Source: Chitinophaga rhizophila (lineage in GTDB: Bacteria; Bacteroidota; Bacteroidia; Chitinophagales; Chitinophagaceae). From it: a DNA stretch of 64,000 nt. The notes under the pieces are model-generated. The model worked only from the letters and a program-made list of their open reading frames with translations. It was not told the DNA's origin and did not search any database. Both the position numbers and the translations under genes were made by a program. Positions 60,801 to 64,000 of the stretch are shown piece after piece. How positions within the stretch are numbered: position 1 is the first letter of the stretch; every line of letters begins with the position of its first letter. The DNA is taken from positions 62,001-126,000 of the forward strand of contig NZ_JAICCF010000007.1 of the NCBI RefSeq assembly GCF_019492185.1, in the 5' to 3' direction.

Positions 60801-63800
60801 TCCAGGGACAAAGCCATTACCTCCTGCACCGAAACTTCTCAGGTGTCCATCAACAGACAACATCCTGTGTGCAGATAAACCTGCATAAGAGGACGGGTGC
60901 ACATAGAGGTTTACACCTCCCGCAATGGCTACTTCACACTCTCTTCTGATCAACGATTCGCAGGCTTCATGAATGGCAGTTAGTGAGGAAGAGCACATGG
61001 TATCGACTGGTAAACTTGGTCCCTGCAGATTGAGCAAATATGAAATACGATTAGCAACGGAGCTGAATGACGTATGCGGGAAGATCTTTTCCCCTTTCTC
61101 CCATAAGCCGGGTCCGTACAAGTCAAATCCCGTTTTAGTAATACCGGCAAACACACCTACCTGGTGCTGATGCTTTTCAGCCAGCAACTGCTTAGTATAT
61201 CCTGCATCTTCGAGGGCCTCCCAGCAAACTTCCAGAAAAATCCTTTCCTGTGGATCCATCGTCAGCGCTTCCCTGGGAGAGATATTAAAGAATGCCGGAT
61301 CAAAGTCTGCGAATCCTGTAATAAAACCGCCCCATTTGCTATAACTTTTGCCTTCAGCAATTGCTTTGTCCATGTCCGGCTCATAAAAGCCTTCTAAAGC
61401 CCAGCGCTCCGCCGGGATTTCTGAAATACTTTCTCTGCCGGCAGAAAGGTTATCCCAGAACTCACGCAGGTTGGCTGCCTGCGGATATCTACCACTGATG
61501 CCCACTATCGCAATTGGCTCATAAGTATATGTGTAACTTCCTGCTGTTGCTTTACTGGCAACAACTCCTTCCTGTGAAACTATTAAAGCGGGCGATGCAC
61601 CTATCCATTCCGCACAAGCTTGTGGGTAAGCGGTTGAAAGATGTGCAGATAGTTCTCCCAGTGTCTGATACTCGAAGAATAAAGTTCTTGGTATATCAGG
61701 AAAGATTACCGACAGATCCTGATTAAGCGTTGTAATTAAAATAGAGTCTATGCCATAACTTTCTAAGGGCTCATCCGCCGCTATCAACGACGGTGCGAGC
61801 TGTATATACCTGGCAAGTAACTCCTGCAGAGCTGTCAATGTCCTTTCCTGTAAATCCTCATTGCTTTGATGGCGTGTAGCGCTCTCTGGCAAATTACGGC
61901 GGACGTTATTAGCCAATATCCGGTTCCTTAGTAGCTGTGCATCGCCATACAGTACCACCAGCTGTGACATTCCACTACTGATTCCCCGATAAAATGCCTG
62001 CATACCGGAGGTCGTATCCATTGGCAGAAATCCATCTTTTGCGATGAGGGTAAGCGTTGCCGCATCTATTTGCATACCTCCTTCCTGCCAGAGTGGCCAG
62101 TTTATTGATAGGCTGGCCCCTGAGCGCTGCCCGGCTGTTACGAGCGTCTTCCGGTAAGCCATATAGCTATCCATAAAAGCATTGGCTGCGGCATAGTCCA
62201 CCTGCCCCGCATTACCCATACTACCAGCTACTGAAGAGAAAGCTACAAAAAAGTCCAGCGGCAGATGGCTGGTAGCGTGGTCGAGCAATCTTGTGCCCTT
62301 CGCCTTAGCCTGTAATACGGTTTCCAGTTCCGCCGCCGTTTTACGGATAATGAAGTTATCACGGATCTGTCCTGCACTGTGCAGGATACCATTGAGCCGG
62401 CCATATTGCTCCAGGATATAGGTCACCAGAGTGGTTACATCCTCGCTTATTGAAATATCTGTGTGCTGGTAATCGATGACTGCACCTTTGTTGCGCAATG
62501 CTTCAAGCAGCGATTGTTTTTCTCTATTTAATGTGGATCGGCCGGTAAGGATAATTGTCACATCCGGCTGCCTGCTAACTATCTCTTTGGCGAACAGTAA
62601 TCCAAGTCCGCCGGCTCCTCCCGTGATCAGATAAACGCCCTTCTGCTTCCAAACAGGTGCAATATTCGGCAATACCGGTATCTCAATGAACGTTTGTAGT
62701 TGAGATGCCTGTTGCTTAAAATGTACGTAAGGGTGATCTACCCCATTACTCAACGCCGCCGGCAACTCATCCCAGTTATCCAGTAGTAACAATTGTCCGT
62801 CAATGCGCGGATTTTCCAATCTCACGGTTCTTAGCATAGCATGCAGACCGGCATACAACGCATTATCAGTTACTACTTGAATAAACACAGACTCATTCCC
62901 CTTTTCTAATAATAACGTCTGTAAAAGGCTAAAAATGGCCTTTGAATGGCTTACATAACCGGTTGCCTCGTCCTGGGAGTATCCATTCAGTTCGTGTACT
63001 TCTAACAGCGGGTCATTACCTCGCAGCTGCATGGTTACTGAGGCCGGGGCGTCGCATAGCACCAGTATACGGCGAACGGCTTTCCCGGTAATAGCATCTG
63101 ACGGCATAGCAAACCTCCAGGATGGCTGAGCAAGTACGAGCGAATGATTAGTTGCCGCTGCAGGTGTTGCCCCGGTATAGGTCAACTGATCAAACGTAGC
63201 GCAGATCCCATCCCTGTCATCATACAAAGTAATACGCACCTTTCCTTCAGATCCGGTGGAATGATCAACATGCAACCTGACCGGCTGTACATTGAACACA
63301 TCCAACAACGGCGACATAGGGTTTGTCAGCCAATAACGTTCCCGTGCAAATGGGTAAGTTGGCGCTGCTATTCTGGCCGGCCTGGGATGTTGGTAATAAC
63401 TATCCCAGTCTATGTCGGCCCCGTTTAACCATGCTGCGGCCAGCTCCGCAAAATGTATATCGTTGAAATTGTTCAGCACTGTTTGTAATCTATCCTTTCC
63501 AATCGCTGCAGCGGATCGTTGTTCCTTCAGCACCTGACCTGCATAGTACCCAGCATCAGACTGTCCGGCAACAAAGCGGTCAAGTATTGTACATAGCGTA
63601 GTTTCTTCAGCAGCCAGCATGATGAGCCGATGCGTCATGGCATCACGCCCCGTCTGTAGTGTATACGCCAAGGAAGGCAAATCAACAGGCGTACCCGATA
63701 CTAAATAGCTTTTTAGCGACTGCGCATAAGCTGTCAGGCGCTCTGCTGTTTTTGCAGATAATACAAAAACGGAAGACAATGGTGTGTTCACTTCCGATAC

Positions 63801-64000
63801 CGGCCTTTGGCGGTCGTATTCTTCGATCACCAGATGTACGTTCGTTCCGCTAAAGCCGAAGGAGCTGACCGCTGCACGACGTGGCGTATTGCCTTCGACC
63901 TTCCACTCCTTCGCTGCTGTATTGATATAAAAAGGAGTATTATCCAGCTGAATGTGCGCATTCAACTGGTTAAAGTTAATAGTAGGCGGAAGGACTTTAT
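53793..64000 (-). CDS. Trans-AT polyketide synthase A, 5' end outside window
   Basis: The frame stays open to the right edge. An apparent start at 63965 is only an internal TTG within a KS: the codons before it read KVLPPTINFNQ, continuous KS sequence. The visible order is end of KS-vestigial DH strand-KR-ACP, KS-ACPb-ACPb-ER, KS-DH-KR, then a short C-terminus with no ACP. The only DH of the window is here (HVVGKQRILPG with His at 55962-55964; Asp in LLDAAVQ at 55470-55472). No AT domains are present. The missing upstream part must hold at least the rest of a KS, and loading and AT functions are also outside the window. The stop lies 69 bp before PKS B. Confidence 0.96.
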   Translation of the reverse strand, partial: KVLPPTINFNQLNAHIQLDNTPFYINTAAKEWKVEGNTPRRAAVSSFGFSGTNVHLVIEEYDRQRPVSEVNTPLSSVFVLSAKTAERLTAYAQSLKSYLVSGTPVDLPSLAYTLQTGRDAMTHRLIMLAAEETTLCTILDRFVAGQSDAGYYAGQVLKEQRSAAAIGKDRLQTVLNNFNDIHFAELAAAWLNGADIDWDSYYQHPRPARIAAPTYPFARERYWLTNPMSPLLDVFNVQPVRLHVDHSTGSEGKVRITLYDDRDGICATFDQLTYTGATPAAATNHSLVLAQPSWRFAMPSDAITGKAVRRILVLCDAPASVTMQLRGNDPLLEVHELNGYSQDEATGYVSHSKAIFSLLQTLLLEKGNESVFIQVVTDNALYAGLHAMLRTVRLENPRIDGQLLLLDNWDELPAALSNGVDHPYVHFKQQASQLQTFIEIPVLPNIAPVWKQKGVYLITGGAGGLGLLFAKEIVSRQPDVTIILTGRSTLNREKQSLLEALRNKGAVIDYQHTDISISEDVTTLVTYILEQYGRLNGILHSAGQIRDNFIIRKTAAELETVLQAKAKGTRLLDHATSHLPLDFFVAFSSVAGSMGNAGQVDYAAANAFMDSYMAYRKTLVTAGQRSGASLSINWPLWQEGGMQIDAATLTLIAKDGFLPMDTTSGMQAFYRGISSGMSQLVVLYGDAQLLRNRILANNVRRNLPESATRHQSNEDLQERTLTALQELLARYIQLAPSLIAADEPLESYGIDSILITTLNQDLSVIFPDIPRTLFFEYQTLGELSAHLSTAYPQACAEWIGASPALIVSQEGVVASKATAGSYTYTYEPIAIVGISGRYPQAANLREFWDNLSAGRESISEIPAERWALEGFYEPDMDKAIAEGKSYSKWGGFITGFADFDPAFFNISPREALTMDPQERIFLEVCWEALEDAGYTKQLLAEKHQHQVGVFAGITKTGFDLYGPGLWEKGEKIFPHTSFSSVANRISYLLNLQGPSLPVDTMCSSSLTAIHEACESLIRRECEVAIAGGVNLYVHPSSYAGLSAHRMLSVDGHLRSFGAGGNGFVPGEGAGSVILKRLSDAIADGDHIYAQIKATGINHGGKTNGYTVPNPVAQAKLVRKTLEKAGISARMVSYIEAHGTGTVLGDPIEVQGLTQAFEKDSQDKQYCALGSVKSNIGHLEAAAGIAGITKIVLQLQHRQLVPSLHIEQINPNINFNRTPLSLQYQLSDWKRPTVRLDDMEKEYPLIAGVSSFGAGGSNAHVILQEYIDNSIPATYDMPAIIVLSAAAQHTLQQIVIRLEEAIIHKGYTDKDLHRIAYTLQTGREHMQWRAALVVNSITELKAGLRQLIAGKGEGSGVFTGNFNKYRKDATGSFPVQNIRSAFASWISDKAYDTIAAEWVSGMQLPWQQLYGTRLPQRISLPAYPFNRQRYWWNDVVAPESLLPEKPSGIRLDLSTVLVEAKAPAQITVAMEELEAALVSSFASTILLPEEDIDIDKPFIDMGLDSIVGVEWIRAVNTQYNTSITVTKVYDHPTIREFAAYLHTQLSGKQTVVTASPAVSGVSVPLIKAVAETVQKDISEEDLEQALITSFAATILLPKEEIDIDKPFIDMGLDSIVGVEWIRAVNNEYNTSITVTKVYDHPTIREFAAYLKSQLSGITTRVASPVVTPATGVSVPLIKPTPKPSNDTLPEHYGLVINKVMTLDELALKPWQVPAPGPGEVTIRVMASAVNFPDTMCVKGLYPTIPDYPFVPGFELAGIVTAIGEGVTSFRLGDEVIALTGRQLGAHASYVNADQQTVVRKPAAWSFEEACSLPVVFVTVYYAFKLGRLSPGEKVLIHTATGGCGLAAIQMARLLNCTLFCTSSKQDKLDILHRIGVHHAFSYKGDFDREVMSLTDNKGVDVVLNMLSGEAIQKGLNSLAPGGRYLELAVHGLKTSGKLNMSALLANQSFYSIDLRRTGADSGESIRDMMSAVVAMAEAGEITPIVSRIYPIADIADALKYVDKGAHIGKVVISHQARQMQDLTVDCIQRLQQVRKRALKETPTEKPLMPRKSVLASEGIAIIGMSGQFPQAPDLKVYWDNLKNGRDAVTEVPDHRWSIAEYYDVDINAPFKSNSKWMGVLDEADKFDPLFFNISPAEALVMDPQQRLFLQNSWHCIEDAGIAPGELAGKRVGVFAGCAAGDYKSEADLVITGQGLMGAAASILSARISYVLNLKGPCLAIDTACSSALVAIADACNSLLLGACDVALAGGVHVMANPVTHVVISKAGMLSPTGHCYTFDERADGFVPGEGVGVVLLKRLEDAERDGDHIYGVIRGWGVNQDGKTNGMTAPSVKSQIALAQEVYDRFNIDPATITMLEAHGTGTRLGDPIEVEGLTTAFRSYTDKIAYCALGSVKSNIGHLLTASGMAGIMKVLLSLRHKMIPPTIHFNRLNEHVVIGNSPFYINDSLRLWETNEGQSRKAAVSAFGFSGTNAHIVIEEYVPVQKDMVSVDQSLLILSAKSALALRNHAIQIRDFLIADPSVQLAAVAFTLQTGRDMMEYRMAFIATDITSAISGLDAFIAGRTQPELFVGQVRKNNGPVDLSAYSNRVLRREEWEHIVWNWINGNTVDWYQLYDLLPARVSLPGYPFEKVSYWMKQDMTAYLPVTTSGQLHPLMHRNVSGLEGICFESRFDGNEYFLADHVVGKQRILPGVAYLEMAYAAWKEAGKGKPVSGLRNVVWLQPLVAGKTGVNVLTRIIPDDGQYNFEIVTVSADDFQIHSKGTYVPGVLTPAGRINIINLKQEAKPWSRIDSLYQQYTLAGIAYGDAYRCVEKVYQGDRYVLARLSLQEAQQTDAGKFTLHPCLLDAAVQASVVLLPPQQDSSTALAFELGEISFDAPESLGTACWALLEFSDEHPGSGRTVRINITLCNDAGDVCLRIRKLSFRALTTSLTTASPTNSSSSLWLLAPVWDVATPGGTIAGISPVAPLIIGGTEAERRQLLQLYPEACILTYAASSTVDEIIDKLKTFHHIAAIWWIAPPSAGTQVAPSAFIAAQDEGLLPCFRLVKALLALGYGTRELQMNIVTRQAQAVFEEERPDPSHATLHGFTGTMAREHPQWKVRLIDLPGEAEWPVLSALELPHDPVGNAWAYRGGLWYRQQLLPVQTGADAKDIYRQGGVYVVIGGAGRLGCAWSEYMISRYQARIIWIGRRAQDAEITASIQNLSAIGEAPLYISADATDKEALQNACDQIRDIYGDIHGVVHSVLIMKGRNLLTMDEEGFVAGVKAKVDVSVRIAEVFGQYPLDFMLFFSSVNSFMKAIGQSNYSAGCVFKDTFAQWLGHYVSCPVKVMNWGYWEDFGKVPSFADFEQWLHSKGIDTILLHEAMEPLMHLLGGSIHQLALMKTIDDSGLADMNVNTLEHISINN
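57965..61520 (-). other. PKS module A2: KS-ACPb-ACPb-ER
   Basis: KS about 60210-61520 (VDTMCSSSL, Cys at 60993-60995). Tandem ACPb domains have Ser at 59487-59489 and 59160-59162, each with Trp six residues on (59469-59471, 59142-59144). ER is about 57965-58935 (NFPD, ATGGCGL). Predicted beta-methyl branch, then reduction. Confidence 0.88.
59020..59660 (-). repeat. Recent tandem duplication of an ACPb domain with linker
   Basis: The two ACPs of module A2 are almost identical over about 100 residues. DIDKPFIDMGLDSIVGVEW, the following TSITVTKVYDHPTIREFAAYL and even the trailing linker VSVPLIK are shared. The serine codons lie 327 bp apart (59160, 59487), giving the duplication length. The DNA copies are also close, indicating a young in-frame duplication. 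Confidence 0.9.
61620..64000 (-). other. PKS module A1: KS (partial)-KR-ACP
   Basis: Only the last about 60 residues of the KS are in the window; they match the post-ER KS subtype (LPPTINF...PFYIN...RRAAVSSFGFSGTN). KR about 62060-62640 keeps the Asp (SAGQIRDNF; B-type). ACP Ser is at 61743-61745 (YGIDSIL). Between the KS linker and the KR lies a fragment like the final DH strand (about 63165-63300). Confidence 0.85.

Noticed and set aside
63963..63965. Start codon of PKS A at 63965
   Set aside because: It is a TTG in the middle of a conserved KS segment, and the frame continues as KS to the window edge.

Overview
The window looks like a Bacteroidota chromosome, most likely Chitinophaga or a relative (inference). 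Base composition is balanced. Start codons are preceded by A/T-rich stretches rather than Shine-Dalgarno motifs, and one promoter-like box fits the Bacteroidota form TAnnTTTG. The housekeeping genes on the left also have a Bacteroidota character.

Layout. Positions 1-3771 hold ordinary genes: the 3' part of a membrane histidine kinase (+), a hotdog-fold thioesterase (-) and an outer-membrane porin with a signal peptide (+). From 3798 to the right edge everything is on the minus strand and tightly packed, with 4-bp ATGA overlaps, a 14-bp overlap or gaps of at most about 70 bp. It reads as one giant operon transcribed right to left. About 51 kb of it encodes three trans-AT polyketide synthase (PKS) proteins: PKS A (53793-64000, cut by the edge), PKS B (36258-53723, 5821 aa) and PKS C (13012-36261, 7749 aa). 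Downstream come a complete beta-branching (HMG-CoA synthase) cassette of ACP, decarboxylating KS, HMGS, ECH1 and ECH2, then a free-standing thioesterase, a small unknown protein, two tandem GT1 glycosyltransferases and a GT2 glycosyltransferase.

How it works (inference from domains). Fourteen KS domains can be read, one of them partial. No AT domain is present, so malonyl units must be loaded in trans by an enzyme outside the window. Module order is A1 KS-KR-ACP; A2 KS-ACPb-ACPb-ER; A3 KS-DH-KR // cMT-ACP (split between PKS A and B); B1 KS-KR-ACP; B2 KS-KR-ACP; B3 KS-ACPb-ER; B4 KS-KR-ACP; B5 KS // ACPb-ACPb-ER (split between PKS B and C); C1 KS-KR-ACP; C2 KS-ACPb-ER; C3 KS-KR-ACP; C4 KS-ACPb-ER; C5 KS-KR-ACP; C6 KS-KR-ACP. 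ACPb marks carrier domains with Trp six residues after the phosphopantetheine Ser, a published flag for beta-branching. All five beta-branching modules carry an ER directly after the ACP, and from B3 to C5 they alternate strictly with KR modules. The predicted chain alternates saturated beta-methyl carbons with hydroxyl carbons, contains one alpha-methyl alkene, is released by the separate thioesterase and is probably glycosylated. I do not recognise the product.

Most notable: the five-fold reductive beta-branching cassette, KS subtypes that track the upstream module without exception, an out-of-frame 11-bp tandem repeat that replaces an ER loop without changing its length, a 99-bp tandem-repeat linker in module C4, recently duplicated ACPs in A2, and two glycosyltransferases lacking the usual His of the HGG motif.
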